Assembly: GCF_017833255.1 (NCBI RefSeq) | Contig: NZ_JAFIBU010000001.1 | Location: 1,984,001-2,048,000, forward strand | Length of the DNA stretch: 64,000 nt | Reading direction: 5' to 3' | DNA from: Paenibacillus sp. PvR098 | GTDB taxonomy: Bacteria > Bacillota > Bacilli > Paenibacillales > NBRC-103111 | Part shown: positions 34,963 through 43,524 of the stretch, piece by piece | Layout of the letters: the number at the start of each line of letters is the position of its first letter | Numbering within the stretch: position 1 is the first letter of the stretch | Program-made: the position numbers and the translations under genes | The notes under the pieces: model-generated | Told to the model about the DNA's origin: nothing | Databases searched by the model: none | The model's input: only the letters and a program-made list of their open reading frames with translations

Positions 34963-36312
34963 TTACTTCAGACGTGCCGCGTCCCAATTCGTTCGATAAA
35001 AACGAATGCACAACACAATCGCAAACAAGGCAAGAAACACATAGAGTGAAATCCATGCCCCTGTGCTTCCTAGCCCTACCGTAAACGTTAGTACGTAGGC
35101 TAAGGGGATAAATACCAGCCAGTTGAGCAGCAGCGACACGCGGAGGAGAAAAGTAGTATCGCCCAGCCCGCGCAGTGCGCCGGCATAATAGTTAAGCAGC
35201 CCGTCAAATAACTGCAGGAAGGCCGAAATCATGATCAGCTGGCCGGCCAGCGTATAGACTGCCGGGTCACTCGTATAGAGACGAGCAACCCTTTCAGGGA
35301 AAGCAAACTCAGCGATACCCAGCACCAGCAGAAACAGGCTGCCGAGTACGGCGACATCCGTACCGAGCCTTCTGGCGAGGTAAGGCTCTCCGCGGCCGAT
35401 TTCTTGTCCGACGAGAATCGTAGCCGTTGCCCCGAAAGCAAAGGCCGGCATGTACCCGAGCGCCATCACGTTCAAGGCAATCTCATTAGCGGCTAACGCC
35501 TCCGTACCAAGTCTGGTGACAAAGATCGTAAATATGAACATAGCTCCGCTCATCGCCAGCTCCTGCACTCCTAGCTTCCCGCTTTCGCCCACTATTAAAC
35601 GGAACTCCGAGCGGTCAAAGGAGAACCGGCGGCGTGTGCCATAGCGGTGATGAAGACGAAAGAAATACACATACGCGCTGCCGATGAGACCGAGCGCCTC
35701 CCCGATCAACACCGCGAGTCCCGCACCCGGTAGTCCTAGCTCGGGGAAGCCCAGGTTGCCGTAAGTCAAAGCATAAGTAAAAAAGATCATAGCGCCGTTG
35801 GCTATAAGCGACATCAGCATCGGCGTCCGTGTATCCCCGATTCCGCGAAGGAAGCCGTGAAACACGAAGCTGACCGTAAAGCAAGCGATGGCAAACAATC
35901 GCAACTTCAAATAGTCGGCCCCTGTAGTGACAAGCTCCGAGGAACCTCCTATAAGCTTCAATATGAGCGCCGGCATCAGCCAACCCGTGAGCACAACCAG
36001 AAGAGCTACCCCCACGCCGACGTAAAGCGCAATATACGTTCGCCTCACTGCTTGGTCCATCTGCCCTGACCCGTAATTTTGCGCCACCAAATAATTGACT
36101 GAATAACCGAAGCCGGAGCAAAGCGCCCAGGCATTGTACGCAATAATATTCGAAACGCCGACGACCGCGATGACCAGCGCCCCCATCGGCCCCACCATGA
36201 TTAAATTGATCGTTCCCGTAACCGTACCCGATGCAAAAGAGATGATGGAAGGGAGCGCCAGCCCGAGAATCAGCTTCCAATGCCTTGTAAATTCCGCTAG
36301 CCATTTGTTCAT
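34963..36312 (-). CDS. MATE-family efflux transporter
   Basis: An Na+- or H+-coupled multidrug/metabolite exporter of 449 residues with twelve predicted helices in two related halves. Typical segments are GLALPSIISFASGTVTGTINLIMVG at the N-terminus and RGIGDTRTPM / RGLGDTTFLL, the paired motifs after helices 5-6 and 11-12. The ATG at 36312 has AAAGGGATCAGGG upstream. It stands alone. Positions 34686-34962 between it and the kinase hold no gene. Confidence 0.93.
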   Translation of the reverse strand: MNKWLAEFTRHWKLILGLALPSIISFASGTVTGTINLIMVGPMGALVIAVVGVSNIIAYNAWALCSGFGYSVNYLVAQNYGSGQMDQAVRRTYIALYVGVGVALLVVLTGWLMPALILKLIGGSSELVTTGADYLKLRLFAIACFTVSFVFHGFLRGIGDTRTPMLMSLIANGAMIFFTYALTYGNLGFPELGLPGAGLAVLIGEALGLIGSAYVYFFRLHHRYGTRRRFSFDRSEFRLIVGESGKLGVQELAMSGAMFIFTIFVTRLGTEALAANEIALNVMALGYMPAFAFGATATILVGQEIGRGEPYLARRLGTDVAVLGSLFLLVLGIAEFAFPERVARLYTSDPAVYTLAGQLIMISAFLQLFDGLLNYYAGALRGLGDTTFLLRVSLLLNWLVFIPLAYVLTFTVGLGSTGAWISLYVFLALFAIVLCIRFYRTNWDAARLK

Positions 36313-36490
36313 GTGCGAATACCCTGATCCCTTTCATGGTTTGAAGACACCTTACCATTGTGACTGAAATCAAGGCTACGAACAAGTGGCAGCATTCCCC
36401 CGAACCTTCCCAACCCGCACCACGGACGAAAAAAAGAGAAGAAGTCCGAATCCTATGAGCATATGAGCAATTTGAAAGGAGCTTCTTTCC

Positions 36491-36682
36491 ATGGATAATG
36501 CACTCAAATCAATCATCGAAGAACTAGCGTCTATCCAAAGACGTTATTCTCATATTCATACCAGTTTTGAACGCATCGAGCAAAAAATGTCCTGTATGGA
36601 GCAGGAGGTTGGACGGTTGGAGAATCGTACTGCCTTACTGGCACTGCCCGATCAGGACAGCCAGTCTGTTCAGCAGGTTTAA
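36491..36682 (+). CDS. Small coiled-coil hypothetical protein
   Basis: A 63-residue protein with a good AAAGGAG ribosome site nine bases before ATG. Residues about 5-50 have heptad character (IIEELASIQRRYSHIHTSFERIEQKM), so a coiled-coil dimer is likely. No family recognised. It overlaps the decayed methyltransferase tail on the other strand. Confidence 0.6.
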   Translation: MDNALKSIIEELASIQRRYSHIHTSFERIEQKMSCMEQEVGRLENRTALLALPDQDSQSVQQV

Positions 36683-37250
36683 CGGCCTTGATCCGTATCC
36701 TGCGGTAATCCGCTACCCATTGCCGGCCGTCATACAGCTTTGACCTCAAGCTGTCTTCACATCGGAGGCAGACATCTTCCCGCTGCGCTTCGGACAGTCC
36801 GGCAAAGAGCGTCCCCGCGAAAGCAGCCAACCAATGCCGCAATCCCCGTTCTCCGTCATCCAGCGGCGTAAGCCGGTCGTAGAGCTCCGCATAGCCTACG
36901 GCAAATCCTTGCTTTTCCAATAAAGAGGTATACTTACTCCCCGATGCTCGGAAAAAACCAGGGATACCGTTCCTCCACCGGAATTCCATAACTCCTCACC
37001 GCTTCGCTCAACGCTTGAACGATGGCGCTCACATTCCCGAATCCTCCGAGCTGTCGAGGCCGGTAACGCCTGCTCCGCTAAGGCTGATCTCATAAGTCAA
37101 ATCTCCCGTCCCACAGCCCAAGTCCAGTATGCGTTCCTCTGCCTTCGACTGCAGCAGCCCAATAAAGCCTTTACCTAAGCGCGATCCATACCCCATCTGC
37201 TCATTGTAATGCTCGGCATCCCATTGTTGTTCCTTCGACGTCTCTTTCAC
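36531..37250 (-). pseudogene. SAM-dependent methyltransferase, broken by deletion and frameshift
   Basis: The N-terminal part (37250 to about 37060) keeps WDAEHYNEQMGYGS and the SAM-binding ILDLGCGTGDLTYEI, then stops after GLDSS. The sequence resumes as GNVSAIVQALSEAVRSYGI, so about 80 codons of the core are deleted. A second lesion is a tandem AGTA duplication near 36945 (GGGGAGTAAGTATACC) that shifts GEYTSLLEKQGF out of frame. Beyond it the C-terminal part (LTPLDDGERGLRHWL to WVADYRRIRIKAVK) remains open. The family is the trans-aconitate methyltransferase type. It cannot make a working enzyme. Confidence 0.85.
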
Positions 37251-37565
37251 CTATAATCAATCAAAAAAACGCTCACTTCCCGGTACTTCATCATAACCTG
37301 CTTGGCGCGACCGCCCTTCCCGCGGTCATTCGCTTGCTACCTGACAAAATAGGGCTCAGATGGCGTTTTTATCTTTTCCAATATGGTTTTCCGGAGCCAG
37401 CGATATGGAGGCCTGCTCCATCCTTGCCCACCGCCTGAGTTCATCAACATTTATTTTCTTGTTTTCATTTACTAACTAATTTAGTAGACGATATAATGAA
37501 TTATCTGTGAAATGGTAGAAGTACCCTTCGGTACATACTTTTTATTACAATTATAACTTATTTTG
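37251..37565. other. Gene-free stretch before the LytTR-PAS kinase
   Basis: No ORF with family character or a ribosome site is seen. The first half is GC-rich with scattered short inverted repeats (GACCGCCCTTCCCGCGGTC); the second half is AT-rich and leads into the kinase promoter. Confidence 0.6.
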
Positions 37566-37593
37566 TTCACTAACTAGAGCTCCATGATATAAT
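37566..37593 (+). promoter_or_regulatory. Sigma-A-type promoter for the LytTR-PAS kinase
   Basis: TTCACT (37566-37571), a 16-base spacer and TATAAT (37588-37593), 37 bases before the ATG at 37630. Confidence 0.6.
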
Positions 37594-37629
37594 TGAATCG
37601 AATGAGACAGGAAGGTGATTTTAAAAAAA

Positions 37630-39234
37630 ATGCAAAAAATTCCAGTCATTCGCAACAAAAAAAGCTCTGACATCACCCTCATCCCTTCCGATGAAATTGT
37701 AAAAATAGAATGCATACGTAATAACGAATATATTATCCATACAGTCTCCGATAAGTTTTACTGGGCGGCTTCTCTGGAAGCATTCGAAGAGCTGCTGTAT
37801 GAGGAAGGGTTTCGGTTAATCGATCAGATGAACGTGGTCAACATGAACCATGTGACGGAGTACGAGCCCCGAAAGGGAACCGTCACCTTACGTTCCGGCG
37901 ATTCAACCCGTTACAAGACCGCATCCGCGGCATGGATTCACGGGGAGCACATCACTAATCTCATGAGCCTGTTTCGCAAGATGAAGGAGCTTGATCACGG
38001 GATTCTCCCGGAAGACGACGGCGACGATATCTTCGAAACGATCCTAGCTCAGGAAGAGGATCATCGATTTGCCCGTTCTTATGCCATGATTAAAGCGCTT
38101 TATGATAAAAAGAAGGCAGAAATCTCGCTTGAGGAGAGCGAACTCCGCTATAAATCTTTGTTCGAGCATAATCCTGATCCCATCATTTCCTTTAATTTGA
38201 GCGGCCACATCACCAGCGTCAATCCGGCTATGCACAGTGTGGCCGGCTACACGGAGAAAGATCTGCTTCAAAAGACGATTCATGCTTTCATTCCGGAGGA
38301 TCAGTTCCCCCGATGGATCAAATATTTCAAAGAAACGTTGGACGGCTCTACTTCACACTTTGAGATTACCTTCTATAACAGGGACGGGCAGCCGATCGAA
38401 CTCAGCGTTTTAAGTTTCCCTATCTTCGTAGGCAAGCAAATTGCAGGCGTCTACATGATCGGTCAAGACATCAGCGAGCGTAAACGCGCGGAAGAGATGA
38501 TTATCCGCTCCGAGAAGCTTTCCATCGTCGGCCAACTAGCGGCAGGCGTAGCGCATGAGATCCGCAACCCGCTCACATCTCTTAAAGGCTTCGTGCAGCT
38601 GATGCAGACCAAAGTAAGCGGCTACGACCACTATTTCAGCATTATGCTTGATGAGCTGGAACGAATCAATTTTATCGTCAGCGAATTTTTGGTCATTGCC
38701 AAACCCCAGTCGGTTCGATCTCAACCGAAGGATGCGGAGGCCATCCTGCAAAGCACCATCGTGCTGCTTAGCTCTCAGGCTATTATACACAACGTGGAAA
38801 TCACCGTTCATGCGGACCCGGATTTGCCGAAAATCAACTGCGACGAAAATCAGATCAAACAGGTATTTATCAATATATTAAACAACTCTATCGATTCCAT
38901 GTCAGAAGGCGGAGAGCTTCATATCGAGTTGAAAATGTCGGAAGACGGAAGACTTCTTATGCGTTTTGCCGACCAAGGCTGCGGTATTCCTCAGGACCGG
39001 ATTGCAAGGTTGGGGGAACCCTTCTACACCACCAAGGAAAAGGGTACGGGACTAGGTCTTATGGTGACCTTCAAAATCATTGAAAATCATGGTGGAAAAA
39101 TGAAAATAAACAGCGAGCTCGGCAAAGGAACGACCGTGGAAATCTTCATGCCTGCTCTTCCAATTGACCATCCATCCAAGAGTGAGGATGAGCCCGAAGC
39201 AAGCTATCATACCAATGCCTTCAATGAATCGTAA
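37630..39234 (+). CDS. Soluble histidine kinase with N-terminal LytTR-like domain and PAS domain
   Basis: A 534-residue kinase without membrane segments. Residues about 10-105 look like a LytTR DNA-binding domain (ITLIPSDEIVKIECIRNN, FYWAASLEAFEELL, GFRLIDQMNVVNMNHV). A linker and a PAS domain follow (about 170-290, ELRYKSLFEHNPDPIISFN to ISERKRAEEM), then HisKA with GVAHEIRNPLTSLKG (His near 310) and HATPase with NILNNSIDSM, ADQGCGIP and GTGLGLMV, similar to sporulation kinases (KinA/KinE type). ATG 37630 has AGGAAGGTGAT; a GTG at 37615 is in frame. LytTR domains normally end response regulators, so this order is unusual. Confidence 0.88.
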   Translation: MQKIPVIRNKKSSDITLIPSDEIVKIECIRNNEYIIHTVSDKFYWAASLEAFEELLYEEGFRLIDQMNVVNMNHVTEYEPRKGTVTLRSGDSTRYKTASAAWIHGEHITNLMSLFRKMKELDHGILPEDDGDDIFETILAQEEDHRFARSYAMIKALYDKKKAEISLEESELRYKSLFEHNPDPIISFNLSGHITSVNPAMHSVAGYTEKDLLQKTIHAFIPEDQFPRWIKYFKETLDGSTSHFEITFYNRDGQPIELSVLSFPIFVGKQIAGVYMIGQDISERKRAEEMIIRSEKLSIVGQLAAGVAHEIRNPLTSLKGFVQLMQTKVSGYDHYFSIMLDELERINFIVSEFLVIAKPQSVRSQPKDAEAILQSTIVLLSSQAIIHNVEITVHADPDLPKINCDENQIKQVFINILNNSIDSMSEGGELHIELKMSEDGRLLMRFADQGCGIPQDRIARLGEPFYTTKEKGTGLGLMVTFKIIENHGGKMKINSELGKGTTVEIFMPALPIDHPSKSEDEPEASYHTNAFNES

Positions 39235-39241
39235 TGCCAAA

Positions 39242-39278
39242 AACAGCCTCCCGGCCCGTTCGGACCTGGGAGGCTGTT
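39242..39278 (+). terminator. Terminator after the LytTR-PAS kinase
   Basis: Perfect 11-bp stem AACAGCCTCCC / GGGAGGCTGTT, with a 15-base loop that can pair further. Eight bases after the stop codon. The T-run is short. Confidence 0.75.
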
Positions 39279-39342
39279 CCGCTGTCTTCGATAAACTGAC
39301 CCCAATGTACTGCAGGGTAGGCCGGCCATCCCATGCTGCTCT

Positions 39343-41238
39343 TTACCTGTTCAACAGACTGCCGACATATCGCAGCAGCTCGTTAGCCGAGGCTGTGGTG
39401 TAGCCGTGCTCTTCCACCAGACGTTTAATCACCTCGTTGATCCGCTTCAATTGGTTTTCATCCGGTGTTTTCGTGGACGTCGTTATTTTGACGATATCCT
39501 TCAGGTCGGTAAACAGCTTCTTCTCAATCGCCTCGCGCAGACGCTCGTGGCTGCTGTAATCAAAACGCCGGCTTTTACGGGAGTAGGAAGACATGCGGAT
39601 CAAGATTTCCTCCCGGAACGCTTTCTTCGCATTCTCCGAAATCCCGATTTGCTCTTCGATGGAACGCATCAGTCTTTCGTCCGGATCCATCTCTTCTCCG
39701 GTCAGCGGGTCCTTGATTTTCGTCCAATTGCAATAAGATTCTATGTTGTCCAGATAGTTGTTGAAGAGCGTTTTGGCCGACTCTTCAAAGGAGTATACAA
39801 ACGCCTTCTGCACCTCTTTTTTGGCCAGCTCATCGTACTCTTTCCGCGCTATCGAAATAAAATTGAGGTACCTCTCCCGCTCCTCCTTGGAGATGGAAGG
39901 ATGCTGGTCAAGTCCGTCCTTCAGCGCGCGAAGCACATCCAGCGCATTGATAAACTCCAGGTCATGACGGATAAGCGCACTGGAAATCCGGTTGATGACG
40001 TAGCGCGGATCGATACCGCTCATGCCTTCTTCCAAATATTCGTTCTGCATCTCCTTGAGGTCCGCTTCCTTGTAGCCCTCGACTTCCTCCCCATCGTACA
40101 TACGCATCTTTTTCACGAGATCCATGCCCTGCTTTTTGGATTCCTTGAGACGGGTGAGAATGGAAAAAATCGCCGCCGCGCGAAAGGAATGAGGCGCGAT
40201 GTGAACATGCTTCATGTCGCTTTGCTTAATCAGCTTGGCATAAATTTTCTCTTCCTCCGACACCTTCAGATTGTAAGGAATCGGCATTACGATCATCCGC
40301 GACTGCAGCGCTTCGTTCTTTTTGTTGGAGATGAACGCTTTGTACTCGGATTCATTCGTGTGCGCAATGATGAGCTCGTCGGCTGAAATAAGCGCAAAAC
40401 GGCCCGCTTTGAAGTTACCCTCTTGGGTTAGCGAGAGCAGGTTCCAGAGGAACTTCTCATCGCACTTGAGCATTTCCTGGAACTCCATCAAACCGCGGTT
40501 TGCTTTGTTCAGCTCCCCGTCGAACCGATACGCCCGCGGGTCCGACTCGGAGCCGTATTGGGTGATCGTCGAAAAGTCGATACTGCCCGTTAAATCGGCA
40601 ATGTCCTGAGATTTGGGATCCGAAGGACTAAATGTACCTATTCCGATCCGGTTATCTTCAGAAAGCAGCACGCGTTCAACCAGCACATCCTCAATGCGGC
40701 CGCCGTACTCCTCCCGAAGACGGATTTGGCAGGACGGACACAGGTTGCCTTCGATCTTGACGCCAAGCTCGGATTCCACCTCCGGACGAAGCTCATGAGG
40801 TATCAGATGAAGCGGCTCCTCATGCATCGGGCAGCCCTTGATCGCGTATACCGCACCTTCATCGGTACGGGAAAACTGCTCGAGACCTTTTTTGAGTATG
40901 GTCACGATCGTAGACTTACCTCCGCTCACCGGACCCATAAGCAGAAGAATCCGTTTGCGAACATCAAGACGCCGGGCTGCGGAATGGAAGTATTCCTCCA
41001 CAAGCTTCTCGACCGCCAGATCGAGGCCGAAAATGTCTTTCTCAAAAAAGGCATACTTCCGACGCCCATTCTCCTCCACTATGCCTTGGGAGGCAATCAT
41101 CTCGTACACTCGTGCATGAGCCGTCATAGCCAACCGCGGGTCATCCCGCAGCTTCGCGATATACTCGGCGAACGTTCCCGTCCAAGCCAGCCTTTCTGTT
41201 TCCGTGCGATAATCGGCGATTTTCTTGAATAAGTTCAT
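39343..41238 (-). CDS. prkA: PrkA serine protein kinase (AAA+ type)
   Basis: A 631-residue cytoplasmic protein of the PrkA/YeaG family, linked to sporulation and stationary phase. Walker A is GPVSGGKSTIV (near 104), preceded by the family-typical start MNLFKKIADYRTETERLAW. The C-terminal PrkA domain contains NRGLMEFQEMLK, LLSLTQEGNFK and AHTNESEYKAF. ATG at 41238 has AGGGAGG upstream. In many Bacillota prkA sits beside yhbH and spoVR; here yhbH is not in the window and the spoVR fragment is about 8 kb away on the other strand. Confidence 0.96.
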   Translation of the reverse strand: MNLFKKIADYRTETERLAWTGTFAEYIAKLRDDPRLAMTAHARVYEMIASQGIVEENGRRKYAFFEKDIFGLDLAVEKLVEEYFHSAARRLDVRKRILLLMGPVSGGKSTIVTILKKGLEQFSRTDEGAVYAIKGCPMHEEPLHLIPHELRPEVESELGVKIEGNLCPSCQIRLREEYGGRIEDVLVERVLLSEDNRIGIGTFSPSDPKSQDIADLTGSIDFSTITQYGSESDPRAYRFDGELNKANRGLMEFQEMLKCDEKFLWNLLSLTQEGNFKAGRFALISADELIIAHTNESEYKAFISNKKNEALQSRMIVMPIPYNLKVSEEEKIYAKLIKQSDMKHVHIAPHSFRAAAIFSILTRLKESKKQGMDLVKKMRMYDGEEVEGYKEADLKEMQNEYLEEGMSGIDPRYVINRISSALIRHDLEFINALDVLRALKDGLDQHPSISKEERERYLNFISIARKEYDELAKKEVQKAFVYSFEESAKTLFNNYLDNIESYCNWTKIKDPLTGEEMDPDERLMRSIEEQIGISENAKKAFREEILIRMSSYSRKSRRFDYSSHERLREAIEKKLFTDLKDIVKITTSTKTPDENQLKRINEVIKRLVEEHGYTTASANELLRYVGSLLNR

Positions 41239-41253
41239 GATTCAACCTCCCTA

Positions 41254-41363
41254 GGGTTTTGCGTAGCAAAACCTTCTTCGAAAGAATAGGTCGGGCTTTG
41301 CATGACAAAACCGATTTCGAAAGCATCCGCTGCATGGCACAGTACTAAACCCGCTTTGAAAGG
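41254..41363. repeat. Three imperfect short repeats upstream of prkA
   Basis: Two copies of a 31-bp unit (41254-41284 and 41293-41323, period 39) share GGG-TTTGC-TxxCAAAACC and TTCGAAAG, and a third, weaker copy lies at 41329-41363. They occupy the 380-base space between prkA and the DUF2161 gene, which otherwise holds no gene. Each unit contains a small TTTGC...GCAAA-type inverted repeat. Confidence 0.7.
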
Positions 41364-41620
41364 CTTCTCCAGGGTGACGTCCATACATGCTAAGTGCAGC
41401 CTTATGTTATCTTCCCTGACATCTTCTTTAAATTTGAAGTGTATTAAATACCTATGCAGCAGAGAGGAGTAAGTTGACCGAAATTTTAGACAAAATTGGC
41501 CAAAACCTTAAAAGAGATGTAGGGCATATACGGAGGGAAACCATGATCATGGGGAGGAAGGGGCAAGATCAGCTGTGGTATAATGACTGTACGATGAAAT
41601 ACAAAAAGGAGTGCGACACC

Positions 41621-42385
41621 ATGGCCATCAAAAGCGAAACCGAGCTGTACGCCCCGGTCAAAGCCTATCTGGAGCAGCTCGGATACCAGGTCCGCGGTGA
41701 AGTGCGCCACTGCGATTTGGTAGCGGTTCGCGAAGAAGACCCCCCTCTAATCGTCGAGCTCAAAAAAAGCTTTTCCATCCCCCTTCTGCTGCAGGCCATT
41801 GATCGTTTGCGGATCAGCAGGTTCGTGTACGTCGCTTTTGAACGCCCGAACAAAGGCAGGGCTCCGCATGGAGCAAGCTGGCCCGAGCTGCGCAAGCTGT
41901 GCGGCATGCTGGGGCTTGGCATGATCACGGTGCAGTTCTACAAAACCCGCAAGCCCCGCGTTGAGGTCGAATGCCATCCGCCGGATATTTTCACATCTGC
42001 TGCCCCTGATCAGACGAAAGGACCCCGCCATAACAAATACGCCGCGGGTAAGCTGATGCGGGAGTTTCATGAACGGAGAGCCGATTACAACGTCGGGGGG
42101 AGCACGAGGCGGAAGCTCATCACCGCTTATCGCGAAAAATCGATTCACTTAGCCACCCTGCTGCAGCAGTTCGGACCGATGAGCCCGCGGCAGCTTCGTG
42201 ATCTGACGGGCAATGCCCAAGCAGCAAGCATGCTGCAAAAAAATTTCTATCTCTGGTTTCAGCGCATCGACCGAGGGATCTACAGCCTGTCTCCACTCGG
42301 GTTAGAAGCTTTGACAACCTACGCTCACGTAGCGGAGGCCCTTCCAATTCCGAGCTCTATCGATTCCGCGAGAGAACAGGTATAA
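41621..42385 (+). CDS. DUF2161-family protein with PD-(D/E)XK nuclease-like fold
   Basis: A 254-residue soluble protein. The N-terminal half has the nuclease-fold signature: HCDLVAV (Asp near 31) followed by LIVELKK (ExK near 44) and IDRLRISRFVYVAF. The C-terminal half looks like a winged helix (LLQQFGPMSPRQLRDLTG, FQRIDRGIYSLS). The family is annotated as a putative phosphodiesterase or nuclease of unknown role. ATG 41621 has AAGGAG; the longer frame to 41474 has no family character. It stands alone and converges with the flavoprotein gene. Confidence 0.85.
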   Translation: MAIKSETELYAPVKAYLEQLGYQVRGEVRHCDLVAVREEDPPLIVELKKSFSIPLLLQAIDRLRISRFVYVAFERPNKGRAPHGASWPELRKLCGMLGLGMITVQFYKTRKPRVEVECHPPDIFTSAAPDQTKGPRHNKYAAGKLMREFHERRADYNVGGSTRRKLITAYREKSIHLATLLQQFGPMSPRQLRDLTGNAQAASMLQKNFYLWFQRIDRGIYSLSPLGLEALTTYAHVAEALPIPSSIDSAREQV

Positions 42386-42467
42386 CTCATCTGGACTTCC
42401 GGTAGTCATAGAGTAATAGATTCCTCGGGGAAAGCTGGAGCCATGGCGACTCTTGCAGCCCATCACG

Positions 42468-43406
42468 CTAGGATTGTGCCGTAACCGCCTTATCGGCTGT
42501 TCGCTTCAGCAATTCCTTGTGCATCCAGATGGCGGCCTGCGCCCCTTCCCCCATAGCAATCGTTAGCTGCTCCGAATGAACGCCGATGTCTCCAGCTGCC
42601 CAAACGCCAGGCACACGCGTCATTTTGGTGCGGGGGTCCGTTACGATATGCTTATTCTCCAGCCGTTCCAATCCGAGGGAAGCGGCCCATTCCGTATGGA
42701 CCGCGTTGCCGCCGAAGGCAATAAATCCCCTCTCCCCGTCAATAATCCGTCCGTCCGTAAGCCGTACGCCGCCGAATGTCCCCTCCGCTCCACCTTGGCC
42801 GCTCAGCACCTGAGCAATCTCCGTTTCCTCAACCACAATCCCTCGCTGCTTCAGCTTGTCCAGTTTCTCGCTCCCCACTGCGGTACGTTCGTGATTCACG
42901 AACACAATCCGATTCGTCCAGTAATGCAGTGTCAAAGCCATCTCTGCTCCGACGTTACCCGCTCCCATTACAATGGTCCGCTTGTCGCTTACTTCATAAC
43001 CGTCGCAATCGGGGCACACATATACACTGAGTCCCAACGTCTCTTCCAGCCCCGGCAGCGGCGGATAGCGGTCTGTTATCCCCGTTGCGATGAGCAATGT
43101 CCGTGATTGGACCGAGGCTCCCCCGTCCGACAGGCTAATCTCGAAATCTTCACCGAATTTCGCAGCCGCCACCGCCTCGTCTTGTCGAAAGCTGACGCCG
43201 AGCCGCTCCGCTTGTTGTCTTCCAAGACGCCTTAATTCACTGCCCGCGATGCCATCAGGCCATCCGAGCACATTGTGGTAGCTGCGGCAAAGCGTCGATC
43301 TCCCGCGTCCCTTATCCACAACAAGCACCTGGTGGCGGTACCGTCCCAGCTGAATGGCGGCCTGCAGTCCCGCAATCCCGCCTCCGACGATCATGCAATC
43401 GTACAT
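42468..43406 (-). CDS. Thioredoxin-reductase-like NAD(P)H/FAD oxidoreductase
   Basis: A 312-residue flavoprotein with the FAD motif MIVGGGIAGLQAAIQLGR at the N-terminus, an NAD(P) motif MGAGNVGAEMALTL (near 155) and a redox-active pair in VCPDCDGYEV (near 135-138, CPDC where TrxR has CATC). The C-terminal FAD motif is GVWAAGDIGVHSEQLTIAMGEGAQAA. Single gene with no thioredoxin nearby. The altered disulfide loop leaves the partner open. Confidence 0.9.
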   Translation of the reverse strand: MYDCMIVGGGIAGLQAAIQLGRYRHQVLVVDKGRGRSTLCRSYHNVLGWPDGIAGSELRRLGRQQAERLGVSFRQDEAVAAAKFGEDFEISLSDGGASVQSRTLLIATGITDRYPPLPGLEETLGLSVYVCPDCDGYEVSDKRTIVMGAGNVGAEMALTLHYWTNRIVFVNHERTAVGSEKLDKLKQRGIVVEETEIAQVLSGQGGAEGTFGGVRLTDGRIIDGERGFIAFGGNAVHTEWAASLGLERLENKHIVTDPRTKMTRVPGVWAAGDIGVHSEQLTIAMGEGAQAAIWMHKELLKRTADKAVTAQS

Positions 43407-43493
43407 ACTCCTCGTCCTTTCTCTAACCGTTTCCTATAGCTTCCCTCTCCCCCTTTTTTCCATACGTATGAACTGTATCCTCTGAATAGAAAA

Positions 43494-43524
43494 AACGCTC
43501 CCTCTATCAAGTAGAGGAAGCGTT
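43494..43524 (-). terminator. Terminator of the MFS gene
   Basis: On the minus strand AACGCTTCCTCTA, a 5-base loop and TAGAGGGAGCGTT are followed by TTTT. One G-U type mismatch in a 13-bp stem. It overlaps the 3' end of the MFS coding region. Confidence 0.85.

Noticed and set aside
35615-36385. Minus-strand ORF of 256 codons overlapping the MATE gene
   Set aside because: It is out of frame with the real transporter, and its Gly/Arg/His-rich product has no membrane segments or family likeness.
39406-40386. Long plus-strand ORF of 326 codons opposite prkA
   Set aside because: It is an antisense shadow of the well-conserved PrkA frame, with His/Leu/Arg-rich composition and no ribosome site.
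41254-41363. CRISPR array in the prkA leader
   Set aside because: Only two to three imperfect units with 8-base gaps and no cas genes; they are short repeats, not CRISPR.
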